NCBI GenBank assembly: GCA_026126065.1
Contig: JAHCJY010000005.1
Location: 189,058-253,057, forward strand
Direction of reading: 5' to 3'
Source: Bauldia sp.
GTDB taxonomy: Bacteria > Pseudomonadota > Alphaproteobacteria > Rhizobiales > Kaistiaceae
Length of the DNA stretch: 64,000 nt
Shown: positions 1 to 8,087 of the stretch, in pieces
Layout of the letters: the number at the start of each line of letters is the position of its first letter
Numbering within the stretch: position 1 is the first letter of the stretch
Translations under genes and position numbers: made by a program
Notes under the pieces: generated by a model
What the model was told of the DNA's origin: nothing
The model's database searches: none
Seen by the model: only the letters and a program-made list of their open reading frames with translations

Positions 1-1123
1 GGCGCGCTGGATCGTGCTGTGCGACACCAATGGCGGCACGATGCCGGAGGAGGTCGAGGCGATCGTCCGCGCGGTGGCGCGGAGCGTCCCGGGCGACCAT
101 CTCGGCATCCACGCTCACGACGACACGGGCAGCGCCATTGCGAACTCGCTTGCCGCCGTGCGCGCCGGCGCCCGGCAGATCCAGGGCACGCTCAACGGCA
201 TCGGCGAGCGCTGCGGCAACGCCGATCTCGTCGCAATCATCCCGACGCTGATGCTGAAGCCCGGCTACGCCGACCGCTTCGAGACCGGCATCACCGCGGA
301 AGCGCTGGCCGGCATCACGAAGCTGTCGCGCCGCTTCGACGAGATGCTGAACCGGACGCCGGACCGCCAGGCGCCCTATGTCGGCGCCTCGGCGTTCGCG
401 ACCAAGGCCGGCATACATGCCTCCGCGCTCGCGAAGGATACGCAGACCTACGAGCACGTCGCGCCCGAGGCCGTCGGCAATCGCCGCCGCGTCTTTGTGT
501 CGGGCCAGGCGGGCAGGTCCAATCTCGTGGCCGAGCTCGATCGCATGGGCGTTCCCTTCGACCGCGCCGAACCCCGCATCGACAGCCTGCTTGCCGAGCT
601 GAAGCGCCGCGAGGCGGCCGGCTACGCCTATGAGAGCGCGGACGCCTCGTTCGAGTTGCTGGCCCGCCGCCTGCTCGGCACCGTGCCCGCCTACTTCGCC
701 GTCGAGGGCTTCCACGTCACCGTCGAGCGCCGCCACAACGCCCGCGGAAAGCTCGTCTCCGTCTCCGAGGCGGTCGTGAAGATGACGATCGGCGGAAGAC
801 GCTTCCACAACGTTGCCGAAGGCAACGGCCCGGTGAACGCCCTCGACCGCGCGATCCGGAAGGATCTCGGCGCCTACCAGGCTGATATCGCCGACCTCGA
901 CCTCGTCGACTACAAGGTCCGCATCCTCAACGGCGGCACGGAAGCCATCACCCGCGTCCTCATCGAAAGCGTCGACGGCGCCGGCAATCGCTGGTCGACG
1001 ATCGGCGTCTCGGAGAACGTCATCGACGCCTCGTTCGACGCGTTGATCGACGCCATCGTGTTCAAGCTGATGAAGGCGGGCGTGACGCCCGTCGAGGCGC
1101 CAGTGGAGGCGGTCGAGGCGTAG
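1..1123 (+). CDS. cimA: Citramalate synthase / 2-isopropylmalate synthase family, 3' part
   Basis: The gene enters from the left edge; 373 residues are visible in the frame starting at base 2, so the N-terminal part of the TIM barrel is missing. The visible barrel begins at RWIVLCDTNGGT and carries the HxH metal-binding motif (GIHAHDDTG) and the GIGERCGN loop of the DRE-TIM metallolyase family. The C-terminal 130 or so residues match the LeuA-type dimerisation/allosteric domain. These enzymes condense acetyl-CoA with a 2-oxo acid. The citramalate form uses pyruvate and gives a threonine-independent route to isoleucine. The RWIVLCDTNGGT signature fits the CimA subgroup better than classical LeuA, but the substrate cannot be settled from sequence alone. 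A palindromic intergenic element follows the stop. Confidence 0.85.
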   Translation, partial: ARWIVLCDTNGGTMPEEVEAIVRAVARSVPGDHLGIHAHDDTGSAIANSLAAVRAGARQIQGTLNGIGERCGNADLVAIIPTLMLKPGYADRFETGITAEALAGITKLSRRFDEMLNRTPDRQAPYVGASAFATKAGIHASALAKDTQTYEHVAPEAVGNRRRVFVSGQAGRSNLVAELDRMGVPFDRAEPRIDSLLAELKRREAAGYAYESADASFELLARRLLGTVPAYFAVEGFHVTVERRHNARGKLVSVSEAVVKMTIGGRRFHNVAEGNGPVNALDRAIRKDLGAYQADIADLDLVDYKVRILNGGTEAITRVLIESVDGAGNRWSTIGVSENVIDASFDALIDAIVFKLMKAGVTPVEAPVEAVEA

Positions 1124-1163
1124 AGATACGCTCGATCTTCACAGCCCTCGGACAGCCGAAATT

Positions 1164-1295
1164 CGTCATCCCCGGGCTTGACCCGGGGACCCATGATGCC
1201 GCCCGCCAGCACGGGAGGTCTCGTGAACCGCTCTCCACGTATTCCGCCCGTGTGGAGGGTCATCATGGGTTGCCGGATCAAGTCCGGCAATGACG
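1164..1295. repeat. 132-bp composite palindromic (REP-like) element, copy 1
   Basis: Two 35-nt arms face each other at 1164-1198 and 1261-1295, each an imperfect inverted copy of the other, separated by 62 nt. Each arm holds its own hairpin: CCCCGGG-cttga-CCCGGGG at 1170-1188 and TTGCCGGA-tcaag-TCCGGCAA at 1270-1290. Each arm ends toward the centre in CCATGATG or its complement. The same architecture, with the same arm and spacer lengths, recurs in reverse orientation at 63098-63229. It fills most of the gap between the convergent cimA and LOG genes, so it may also act as a bidirectional terminator, although no T tract follows the stems. Confidence 0.85.
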
Positions 1296-1344
1296 AGGAT
1301 CTTGTGGAACGCATCCCCCCAAACCGACGCCTCCGGCACCGCGA

Positions 1345-1944
1345 CTACATCAGATACGTCCGCGCCTCCGGCGGATTGGCGGGCATGGCGGCGACGAGGC
1401 CATTGATCGTCGGCAGCACCTCGTCGATGCGGTCGACGCTCGTGTAGAGCGACCGGCCGTCGCGCGGCGCGTGGAGGAAGCCGCCGCCCTCCATATGCTT
1501 CAGCAGCGCGACCAGCGGATCCCAGAAGCCCTTGAGGTTGGCGAGGACGATCGGCTTCGCATGCTGGCCCAACTGCGCCCAGGTCATCATCTCGACCGTC
1601 TCCTCGAGCGTGCCGATGCCGCCAGGCAAAGCGAGGAACGCATCCGAGCGGTCGAACATCAGACGCTTCCGCTCATGCATATCCGCCGTGACGATGAGGT
1701 CCGTCGCCTCGCGCAGCATGATCTCACGGTCTTTCAGGAAGCGCGGGATGATGCCCGTCACCGTCCCGCCGTGCCGCAGGACGCTCCGCGCGACGATGCC
1801 CATCAGGCCGACCTCGCCGCCGCCATAGATGAGCCGGATGCCGGAGTCGGCCATCAGTTGGCCGAGGCGCTCGGCCCCGGCCGCATAGTCGGGGTCGATG
1901 CCGGGTGCGGCACCGCAATAGACGCAAAGGCTGGTGAAGGTCAT
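1345..1944 (-). CDS. LOG-family protein (TIGR00730, putative nucleoside 5'-monophosphate phosphoribohydrolase)
   Basis: The 199-residue Rossmann-fold protein carries the two family signatures: a glycine-rich YGGGEVGLMG segment near residue 40 and the catalytic PGGxGTxxE motif (LPGGIGTLEE) near residue 108. Members in plants and some bacteria release free cytokinin base from cytokinin riboside monophosphate. Many bacterial members hydrolyse AMP or other nucleotides and have no proven hormone role. The length equals the family norm. It ends convergently with cimA and is divergent from the LysM gene about 200 bp away. Family assignment is firm; the physiological substrate is unknown. Confidence 0.88.
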   Translation of the reverse strand: MTFTSLCVYCGAAPGIDPDYAAGAERLGQLMADSGIRLIYGGGEVGLMGIVARSVLRHGGTVTGIIPRFLKDREIMLREATDLIVTADMHERKRLMFDRSDAFLALPGGIGTLEETVEMMTWAQLGQHAKPIVLANLKGFWDPLVALLKHMEGGGFLHAPRDGRSLYTSVDRIDEVLPTINGLVAAMPANPPEARTYLM

Positions 1945-2142
1945 GTCCGTGGTTCTGGCAGCGGCGGAAACGGGCCGTCAAGCGAAGGTGGGGTCTTCCG
2001 GTGCGGTCAGGCAAGTCTTGCGCCGCACCGCGGTAAGGTTTCCACGGGCTCCGGCTTGACCGGCGCCCGGCCGTCGCCCTTCAGTCCGGACGCGGCGCAT
2101 GAGGAGGGCCCTTCCGCTACGCGGACGGCCCGTCGGAGAGAA

Positions 2143-2994
2143 ATGCACGGTCGAAGAGACAGGCACGTGCTCCAGCCGCGAGTCAGAACGGCCCGCGCCG
2201 CTGCCCTGATTCTGTCCGCCGCCCTGATCGCCGCGGCCTCCGATGCCGCGGCCCAATCCGCCGGGCCGCCGGTTGCCTACGATGTCCTCCCCGTTGGTCC
2301 CGGCGGGGCGCCGGTGTTCGTCGGCACCGCCGAGCCCGGCGCAATTGTGGAGCTCCTCGATGGAGCGATCGTCGTGGCGACGGGCGTTGCCAATGCGCGC
2401 GGCGAATGGATCCTCGCCGCCCCCGGACCCGTCGGGAACCCCGAAACCTTCACCGTCCGCGTCACCTCGCCCGGCGGCCGGTTCCAGACCTTGCCGACAC
2501 CGGGCCGCACCGTTGCGGAGCCGCCAGCCGGAACGCCAGTCACCGCAACCCTCGCCGATGGTCGTGTCGACGGAACGGCCGCGCCCGACATCGCCGTGAC
2601 CGTCGCGGGAATCGGGCCGGTTCCGTTCGCGGCGCTGGCGGACGGGGAGGGCAGGTGGATCGTGGTGCTTCCACGCCTGCCCGCCGGCGCCTACCAGCTT
2701 CGCGTCGCGGCAGCGGACGCGCCCGCCGACACGATCCTCCTCGATCTCGTCCTGCCCCTCGATCCGGCATACCTCCGCGTCGAGGTGGCGATCGCCGCGC
2801 CCGCCGTCGCGGAAGCCGCGGGCACGCTCGCCGGTCCGCGCTTCGTCGTCGTCGGTCCGCGCGACACGCTCTGGGACATCGCCGTGCGCGCCTATGGCGA
2901 CGGCACGCGCTACCGCGACATCTTCACGGCGAACCGCGACCAGCTGCGCGATCCGCGGCGGATTTTTGCCGGGCAGGTTCTTCTCATTCCCTGA
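2143..2994 (+). CDS. Secreted Ig-like / LysM-domain protein
   Basis: The 283-residue protein has a basic N-terminus, a hydrophobic segment (about residues 17-33) and an AAA-Q cleavage-like site near residue 38, so it is probably exported by Sec. Two repeated beta-rich segments follow, each with a phrase like GTAxPGxxVxVxxxG and GxWxxxLP, resembling bacterial Ig-like domains. A C-terminal LysM domain (about residues 235-283, with DTLWDIAVRAYGDGTRYRDI and IFAGQVLLIP) should bind peptidoglycan. I chose the ATG preceded by GGAGAGAA; longer frames upstream only run antisense to the neighbouring gene. The next gene, an ABC exporter, starts 88 bp downstream. Related LysM proteins stand beside this exporter in other Rhizobiales; their role is unproven. 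Confidence 0.8.
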   Translation: MHGRRDRHVLQPRVRTARAAALILSAALIAAASDAAAQSAGPPVAYDVLPVGPGGAPVFVGTAEPGAIVELLDGAIVVATGVANARGEWILAAPGPVGNPETFTVRVTSPGGRFQTLPTPGRTVAEPPAGTPVTATLADGRVDGTAAPDIAVTVAGIGPVPFAALADGEGRWIVVLPRLPAGAYQLRVAAADAPADTILLDLVLPLDPAYLRVEVAIAAPAVAEAAGTLAGPRFVVVGPRDTLWDIAVRAYGDGTRYRDIFTANRDQLRDPRRIFAGQVLLIP

Positions 2995-3082
2995 TCGGCA
3001 CCCAAGTAAGGGCTTGCCTCGGCGGCGGGAACGCGCTCTGCCACCGGGCGTCGCTTCGGGGCGGCTTGCTGGGAAATTTCTG

Positions 3083-5005
3083 ATGACGACAGCCGTGGAG
3101 CGACGCCGCAAGGGCGGCGTGACCGCCGATCGTGGCGGCACAGTCGCAGCCATGCGGAGCCTGTGGCCGTTCATGTGGCCGGCCGACCGGCCCGATCTCA
3201 AGCAGCGCGTCGCGTTCGCGCTTGCAGCGCTCGTCGTTGCCAAGGTCGCGACCGTCCTCGTGCCGTTCGCCTACAAATGGGCGACGGACGCGCTGGTGCC
3301 GGCGGGAACGACGTCGACCGACACGCTCCTCGTCGCGGCCGTCGCGACGCCGATCTTCCTCGTTGTTGCCTACGGCGTCGGCCGGGTGATGAGCACCGGC
3401 TTCACCCAGCTCCGCGACGCGCTCTTCGCCAAGGTCGGCCAGCACGCGGTGCGGCGCCTCGCCTTCCGCACCTTCGTTCACCTCCACGATCTGTCGCTGC
3501 GCTTCCACCTCGAGCGGCGGACCGGCGGCCTGTCGCGCGTCATCTCGCGCGGGACGAACGGCATCGAATCGATGGTGCGGCACACGCTCCTCAACATGGT
3601 GCCGACCGCTCTCGAATTCGCGTTCGCGGCAGCCATCATCGGCTACCATTTCGGCCTCAGCTACGTCCTCGTCGTCGTGGCGACGGTGGTGGTCTACGTG
3701 GCCTTCACCGTCGTCGCGTCGAACCGGCGCATCGCGATCCGCCGGGCGATGAACGAATCCGACACCGACGCGAATTCGAAGGCCGTCGATTCGCTCCTCA
3801 ACTACGAGACGGTGAAGTATTTCGGCAATGAGGGCCTCGAATCGCGGCGCTTCGACGTCGCGATGGAGCGCTACCAGGACGCCGCCACGAAGACGTGGAC
3901 ATCGCTCGCCTGGCTCAATCTCGGCCAGACGGTCATCTTCACCATTGGCATGACGATCGCGATGGTGATGTCGGCGTCGGAGGTTGTCCGCGGCACGCTC
4001 ACCATCGGCGACTTCGTGCTGATCAACGCGCTCCTGATCCAGCTTGCGATCCCGCTCAACTTCATCGGCACGCTCTACCGCGAGATCAAGCAGGGCCTCG
4101 CCGACATCGAGACGATGTTCACGCTGCTGGACGAGCCGGCCGAGATCGTCGACCGGCCAGGGGCCCCGGCGCTCGAGGTTCGCGAAGGCGCGGTCCGCTT
4201 CGACGACGTCCGCTTCGGCTACGACCCGGCGCGGCCAATCCTCAAGGGCGTGAGCTTCGATATTCCCGCCGGGCACAGCGTTGCCATCGTCGGACCGTCC
4301 GGTGCTGGCAAGTCGACGATCTCGCGGCTTCTCTTCCGATTCTACGACATCGGCTCCGGCAGTATCACCATCGATGGGCAGGACCTCCGCGAGGTCTCGC
4401 AGACCTCGCTCCGCGCGGCCATCGGCATGGTTCCGCAGGACACGGTGCTGTTCAACGACACCATCGCCTACAACATCCGCTATGGCCGTCCCGACGCCAC
4501 CGAGGAGGAGGTCCGGCAGGCGGCCGAGCTCGCCCAGATCGCCGACTTCATCCAGAGCCTGCCGAAGGGCTACGACACCGAGGTCGGCGAGCGCGGGCTG
4601 AAGCTCTCGGGTGGGGAGAAGCAGCGCGTTGCCATCGCGCGGACCATTCTCAAGGGGCCGCCGATCCTCGTCCTCGACGAGGCGACCTCGGCCCTCGACA
4701 GCCACACCGAGCGCGAGATCCAGGGCGCGCTCGACCGCGTCTCGACGGGCCGCACGACACTCATCATCGCCCACCGCCTCTCGACCGTGGTCCATGTCGA
4801 CCAGATCCTCGTCCTCAAGGATGGCGTAATCGTCGAGCGCGGCCGCCATGCCGAGTTGATGGCCGAACGCGGCCTCTACGCCAGCATGTGGAGCCGGCAG
4901 CAGGAGGCGGAAGAGGCGGCCGAACGGCTCCGCCGGGTGCGGGAACAGGACCCCGGCTTCCTTGCGCCGATGGGCACGCCGGACGCCGTCACCGCGGCGG
5001 AATAG
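3083..5005 (+). CDS. Atm1-type heterometal/glutathione ABC exporter (fused permease-ATPase)
   Basis: The 640-residue half-transporter has about six membrane helices in residues 30-330, then a nucleotide-binding domain with Walker [10 protein letters not shown] (about 404-412), the signature LSGGEKQRVAIAR (about 507), Walker B/D-loop LVLDEATSALD and the H-loop in IIAHRLST. The intracellular motif LNYETVKYFGNE is typical of the Atm1/ABCB7/HMT1 group, which exports glutathione conjugates, glutathione persulfide-like compounds or metal-glutathione complexes. It probably works as a homodimer in the inner membrane. The ATG at 3083 starts at a sensible distance before the first helix. A longer frame reaching into the LysM gene was not chosen because it overlaps that gene's coding sequence. 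Confidence 0.9.
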   Translation: MTTAVERRRKGGVTADRGGTVAAMRSLWPFMWPADRPDLKQRVAFALAALVVAKVATVLVPFAYKWATDALVPAGTTSTDTLLVAAVATPIFLVVAYGVGRVMSTGFTQLRDALFAKVGQHAVRRLAFRTFVHLHDLSLRFHLERRTGGLSRVISRGTNGIESMVRHTLLNMVPTALEFAFAAAIIGYHFGLSYVLVVVATVVVYVAFTVVASNRRIAIRRAMNESDTDANSKAVDSLLNYETVKYFGNEGLESRRFDVAMERYQDAATKTWTSLAWLNLGQTVIFTIGMTIAMVMSASEVVRGTLTIGDFVLINALLIQLAIPLNFIGTLYREIKQGLADIETMFTLLDEPAEIVDRPGAPALEVREGAVRFDDVRFGYDPARPILKGVSFDIPAGHSVAIVGPSGAGKSTISRLLFRFYDIGSGSITIDGQDLREVSQTSLRAAIGMVPQDTVLFNDTIAYNIRYGRPDATEEEVRQAAELAQIADFIQSLPKGYDTEVGERGLKLSGGEKQRVAIARTILKGPPILVLDEATSALDSHTEREIQGALDRVSTGRTTLIIAHRLSTVVHVDQILVLKDGVIVERGRHAELMAERGLYASMWSRQQEAEEAAERLRRVREQDPGFLAPMGTPDAVTAAE

Positions 5006-5129
5006 CAGGGAGAGTGGTCCGTCTTCCCGCCGCATTTAGGGCCTTTCCCTTCACATACGGCATCGTTCGTGCTTCATGCGAAATGTCTGCCTGAAATGAA
5101 GGCACCGTCGCTGTTTTCCCGGTAGGCGT

Positions 5130-5828
5130 ATGGATTCCATCCTCGATTCGATCCGCAAGAACTTCGTGCCGGTCCGGCGCGAGGGCTACGTGTTCATCGC
5201 GATCGCCGCGCTCATCGCGGTGGTCCTCGGCGTGCTGTGGCAGCCGCTGTTCTGGATCTTTGCGATCGTCGCCGCCTGGGTGGCCTATTTCTTCCGCGAC
5301 CCCCGCCGCGTGACGCCGCAGGATGCGAACCTCGTCATCAGCCCCGCCGACGGCACGGTCGCCTCGGCCGGACCAGCGGTGCCGCCCGAGGAACTCGGCC
5401 TCGGCACGGCGCCGATGCAGCGCGTTTCCGTCTTCATGAGCGTCTTCAACTGCCACGTGAACCGCGCGCCCGTCGCCGGTCGCGTCACCCGGATCGCCTA
5501 CCGCCCGGGGAAGTTCGTCAACGCCGATCTCGACAAGGCCAGCGTCGACAATGAACGCAACGGCGTCGTCCTCGACGGGCCGCATGGCCAGGTCGGCGTC
5601 GTCCAGATCGCCGGCCTCGTGGCGCGGCGCATCCTGTGCTGGACGGCGGAAGGCGCCGACCTGTCGGCCGGTCAGCGCTTCGGCATGATCCGCTTCGGCT
5701 CCCGCGTCGACGTCTATCTCCCGGCATCGGCGGCGATCATAGTCAGCGAAGGCCAGACCGTCCTGGCCGGCGAGACGACCATCGCCTGGTTCGGCGGCGT
5801 CGCCGGTTGGCCGGTGCGGATCGACTAG
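5130..5828 (+). CDS. psd: Phosphatidylserine decarboxylase proenzyme
   Basis: The 232-residue protein is the short alphaproteobacterial/archaeal-type Psd. Two membrane-proximal hydrophobic stretches lie within residues 20-55, followed by [21 protein letters not shown] and the self-cleavage site Gly190-Ser191 in RFGSRVD. Ser191 is expected to become the pyruvoyl group after autocatalytic cleavage into beta and alpha chains. The enzyme converts phosphatidylserine to phosphatidylethanolamine at the inner membrane. It is followed after one base by pssA, which makes its substrate, so the two are clearly one operon. Confidence 0.97.
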   Translation: MDSILDSIRKNFVPVRREGYVFIAIAALIAVVLGVLWQPLFWIFAIVAAWVAYFFRDPRRVTPQDANLVISPADGTVASAGPAVPPEELGLGTAPMQRVSVFMSVFNCHVNRAPVAGRVTRIAYRPGKFVNADLDKASVDNERNGVVLDGPHGQVGVVQIAGLVARRILCWTAEGADLSAGQRFGMIRFGSRVDVYLPASAAIIVSEGQTVLAGETTIAWFGGVAGWPVRID

Positions 5829-5829
5829 C

Positions 5830-6774
5830 GTGGCGCAACTGTTCACCCCGTTCGACCCCGACGAGCCTTCCGGGCGCACCGTCCGCCGCCCTCGGCCGCA
5901 GGTGTCGGTACGGATGCTGCTGCCGAACATGGTGACGCTGCTGGCGCTCTGCTCGGGCCTCACCGCCATCCGCATGGCGGTCGAGGGCCGTTTCGAATGG
6001 GCGATCTACGGCATCCTCGCTTCGGCGGTGCTCGACGGCATCGACGGCCGGATAGCGCGTCTTCTGCGCTCGACGTCGCGCTTCGGCGCGCAACTCGACT
6101 CCCTCGCGGATTTCGTCTCGTTCGGAGTCGCGCCTGCGATCCTCCTCTTCGCGTGGTCGCTGTCCGACCTTGGCTCGGCCGGCTGGGTTGTCGGCATGGT
6201 GTTCGCGATCTGTGCCGCGCTCCGGCTCGCGCGCTTCAATTCCGCGCTCGACGGGCCGGCCAAGCCGGCCTGGCAGGGGGCCTATTTCGTCGGCGTTCCC
6301 GCCCCGGCCGGGGCCGTGATCGCGATGCTGCCGATCTACGTCGAGTTCATCGGGGCGCCGCACGGATTCTTCACCGCATGGGTGGCGCTCGCCTACACGG
6401 TGCTCGTGGCATTCCTGATGGTGAGCCGCGTGCCGACCTTCTCGGGGAAGCACATCGGCCAGCGCATCCCGCGCGACCTGGTGCTGCCGATCTTTCTCGC
6501 GCTGGTGGTGTTCACGGCGCTGCTCGTCAGCTTCCCCTGGTGGGTGCTGACGGTGTGCACGATCATCTATCTCGGAGTGTTGCCGCTCTCGTGGCGCTCC
6601 TTCGAGGCAACTAGGCGGACCGTGACGGGCGAGCCGCTTCGCGCCAGCGACGCGCCGATGCGGGAAGTCGCCGAGGAGCCGGAGCCCCTAAGGCTGGAAC
6701 CGCCCCCCCGCAACCGCAGCGGTCCGCGCCGCGAGCGTAGCGTCCGGAAAAGCCGCCCGCAGAACCTTCAGTGA
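5830..6774 (+). CDS. pssA: CDP-diacylglycerol-serine O-phosphatidyltransferase
   Basis: The gene has a GTG start one base after the psd stop. The 314-residue integral membrane protein contains a perfect CDP-alcohol phosphatidyltransferase motif between Asp69 and Asp94 (D69-G70-x-D72-G73-x2-A76-R77-x8-G86-x3-D90-x3-D94). About seven further hydrophobic segments follow. It transfers phosphatidyl from CDP-diacylglycerol to serine, supplying Psd. The last 45 or so residues are a basic, Pro/Arg-rich tail that is not part of the fold. The 3' end of that tail is overlapped on the other strand by a small convergent gene (6688-6894). Confidence 0.96.
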   Translation: MAQLFTPFDPDEPSGRTVRRPRPQVSVRMLLPNMVTLLALCSGLTAIRMAVEGRFEWAIYGILASAVLDGIDGRIARLLRSTSRFGAQLDSLADFVSFGVAPAILLFAWSLSDLGSAGWVVGMVFAICAALRLARFNSALDGPAKPAWQGAYFVGVPAPAGAVIAMLPIYVEFIGAPHGFFTAWVALAYTVLVAFLMVSRVPTFSGKHIGQRIPRDLVLPIFLALVVFTALLVSFPWWVLTVCTIIYLGVLPLSWRSFEATRRTVTGEPLRASDAPMREVAEEPEPLRLEPPPRNRSGPRRERSVRKSRPQNLQ

Positions 6775-6894
6775 TTCCGCGGCGCTGGCATTCGACATGA
6801 GGCGCAGCAGCGCCCGCATGTCGGCGACCTGCCGGTCGACCATCTCGTCCCTGGCGGCCAGGGTTCCTGCTGCCGCCCGCATGCTGGCGCCCAT
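6688..6894 (-). CDS. Small conserved-looking alphaproteobacterial protein, 68 aa
   Basis: The reading frame encodes a compact alpha-helical protein ending in a phrase of the form ALLRLMSNASAAESLKVLR followed by AAFPDATLAARTAAV. I recall similar phrases in short rhizobial hypotheticals but could not search for them. An ATG at 6894 has a clean CCTCC complement (GGAGG on the coding strand, 6904-6908) nine bases upstream. The 3' 87 bases overlap the pssA tail on the opposite strand. The protein has no signal peptide, membrane segment or known catalytic motif, and its function is unknown. The ribosome-binding site and non-random sequence favour a real gene, but it could be a shadow of the pssA tail for its last third. 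Confidence 0.55.
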   Translation of the reverse strand: MGASMRAAAGTLAARDEMVDRQVADMRALLRLMSNASAAESLKVLRAAFPDATLAARTAAVAGGRFQP

Positions 6895-7091
6895 GGCTGC
6901 CAACCTCCGAGTGAATCACAAGCAGCGAGCGTGCGCGGTCCGGAGTTAACGAATGCTTACCGGCATCGCACAGCGATTCCCGGTTTCGGCGGCGGCAGAC
7001 GGTCATGCGCGAGCCGAGGCGGAAGCGCGGGCAAGCTTCGCCGCGCGCCGCAGGTTGGCAGCGAGGCGCAACTCCATGCAGGAGTCTGACT

Positions 7092-7649
7092 ATGACGGAA
7101 GCTATTGCCGTGCGGCCGGTCGACCGGGAAAGCTGGGGCGACTTCGTCCGCCTCTTCGAGAGCCGCGGCGCGCCGCACTATTGCTGGTGCACGCCCTACC
7201 GGACGCCGTCGCAGGACCTCACCGCCGACCAGCGCAAGGACTACATGCACGACCTGGTCAAGGAGGGCACCGCCATCGGGGTCATTGCCTACGATGGCGA
7301 CGATCCCATCGGCTGGTGCTCCGTCGCGCCGCGCGAAACCTATGGGCGCCTCCAGCGCTCGCGGACCATGCCGAGGATGACGCCGGACGACACGCCGACC
7401 TGGACTGTCCTCTGCTTCTTCGTGCTCCGCTCCCATCGCAGGACGGGGCTCACGAAGAAGCTCCTCGACGGCGCGGTCGCTTTCGCCCGGAAGGCAGGCG
7501 CGAAGGTTGTCGAAGGCTATCCATTCGATGCGGCCGGGCTGTCGTCGACCCACCGGGGCCATTCCAGCGTCTTCGCCGCGAGCGGCTTTGACGGGGAGGG
7601 GAGGCGGTGGTCGCGACAGGTTCGCGGCAAGGGCGGGACCGAGGAATAA
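7092..7649 (+). CDS. GNAT-family N-acetyltransferase
   Basis: The 185-residue protein is a single GNAT domain. An N-terminal strand-helix (AIAVRPVDRESWGDFVRLFE) leads to a central FFVLRSHRRTGLTKKLLDGAV segment that corresponds to the acetyl-CoA pyrophosphate loop (R/Q-x-x-G-x-G/A pattern). The ATG at 7092 is preceded by AGGAG eight bases upstream, which sets the start; in-frame codons further upstream are not needed. The substrate is unknown. A Cys-Trp-Cys run (HYCWCTPY) occurs early in the protein and is shared by a subgroup of such acetyltransferases. No operon partner is evident. Confidence 0.82.
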   Translation: MTEAIAVRPVDRESWGDFVRLFESRGAPHYCWCTPYRTPSQDLTADQRKDYMHDLVKEGTAIGVIAYDGDDPIGWCSVAPRETYGRLQRSRTMPRMTPDDTPTWTVLCFFVLRSHRRTGLTKKLLDGAVAFARKAGAKVVEGYPFDAAGLSSTHRGHSSVFAASGFDGEGRRWSRQVRGKGGTEE

Positions 7650-7670
7650 CCGCTCCTTGAAGACACTGAC

Positions 7671-7696
7671 GGAACCCGGTCGGCATTCACCGCATT
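7671..7696 (+). promoter_or_regulatory. Candidate EcfG (general stress) promoter for csbD
   Basis: GGAAC at 7671-7675 is followed after 17 bases by CATT at 7693-7696. The alphaproteobacterial EcfG consensus is GGAAC-N16/17-CGTT, so the -35 is exact and the -10 matches three of four bases. CsbD-like genes belong to the general stress regulon in several alphaproteobacteria, which supports the reading. The site lies 50-75 bp before the csbD start. Confidence 0.4.
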
Positions 7697-7745
7697 TTGT
7701 TCACGGGCGCCCCCGATGGCGCCGGCTCAAAACGGAGGTAGAGCG

Positions 7746-7919
7746 ATGGACAAGGATCGTATTGAAGGTTCAGCCCGGCAGATGAAGGGCGCGGTCAAGG
7801 AAACCACCGGCAAGGTGATCGGCGACAAGAAGCTGGAAGCCGAAGGCAAGGCCGACAAGGCTGCCGGCAAGGTCCAGAACGCGGTCGGCGGACTCAAGGA
7901 CACGCTTCGCGGCAAGTAG
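7746..7919 (+). CDS. CsbD-family stress protein
   Basis: The 57-residue, highly charged protein is a complete CsbD domain: MDKDRIEGSARQMKGAVKE, then a Lys/Glu/Asp-rich middle and GKVQNAVGGLKDTLRGK. It has the usual length for the family, which in Bacillus and many proteobacteria is induced by general stress; its biochemical role is not known. GGAGG stands seven to eight bases before the ATG. A possible EcfG promoter lies upstream and a strong intrinsic terminator downstream, so it is probably transcribed alone. Confidence 0.93.
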   Translation: MDKDRIEGSARQMKGAVKETTGKVIGDKKLEAEGKADKAAGKVQNAVGGLKDTLRGK

Positions 7920-7941
7920 GCCGCGGGCAAGCAACCGACAG

Positions 7942-7967
7942 AAGGGCGGCTTCGGCCGCCCTTTCTG
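7942..7967 (+). terminator. Intrinsic terminator after csbD
   Basis: A perfect 9-bp stem, AAGGGCGGC (7942-7950) with GCCGCCCTT (7955-7963), is closed by a TTCG tetraloop and followed by TTTCT... It lies 22 bases after the csbD stop. Confidence 0.85.
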
Positions 7968-8087
7968 CGTCGGCAGGTCGCATGCCGCGGCCGGGCTCGT
8001 ATCTCCGGCCTGCCTTCGCCATGACAGGATCGTGCAGCAGTCTGTCATGTGTGGGCGGCGCCTTGGCGGGCGCCGGGGAGAACCGCG

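Noticed and set aside
1471..2142. Long open frame on the plus strand in front of the LysM gene
   Set aside because: It is antisense to the well-supported LOG gene and then crosses the intergenic region; the Shine-Dalgarno, signal peptide and domain content place the real start at 2143.
2984..5035. Long minus-strand frame opposite the ABC exporter
   Set aside because: It is a shadow caused by high GC at third codon positions; it is full of Arg/Asp/Glu/His without any domain.
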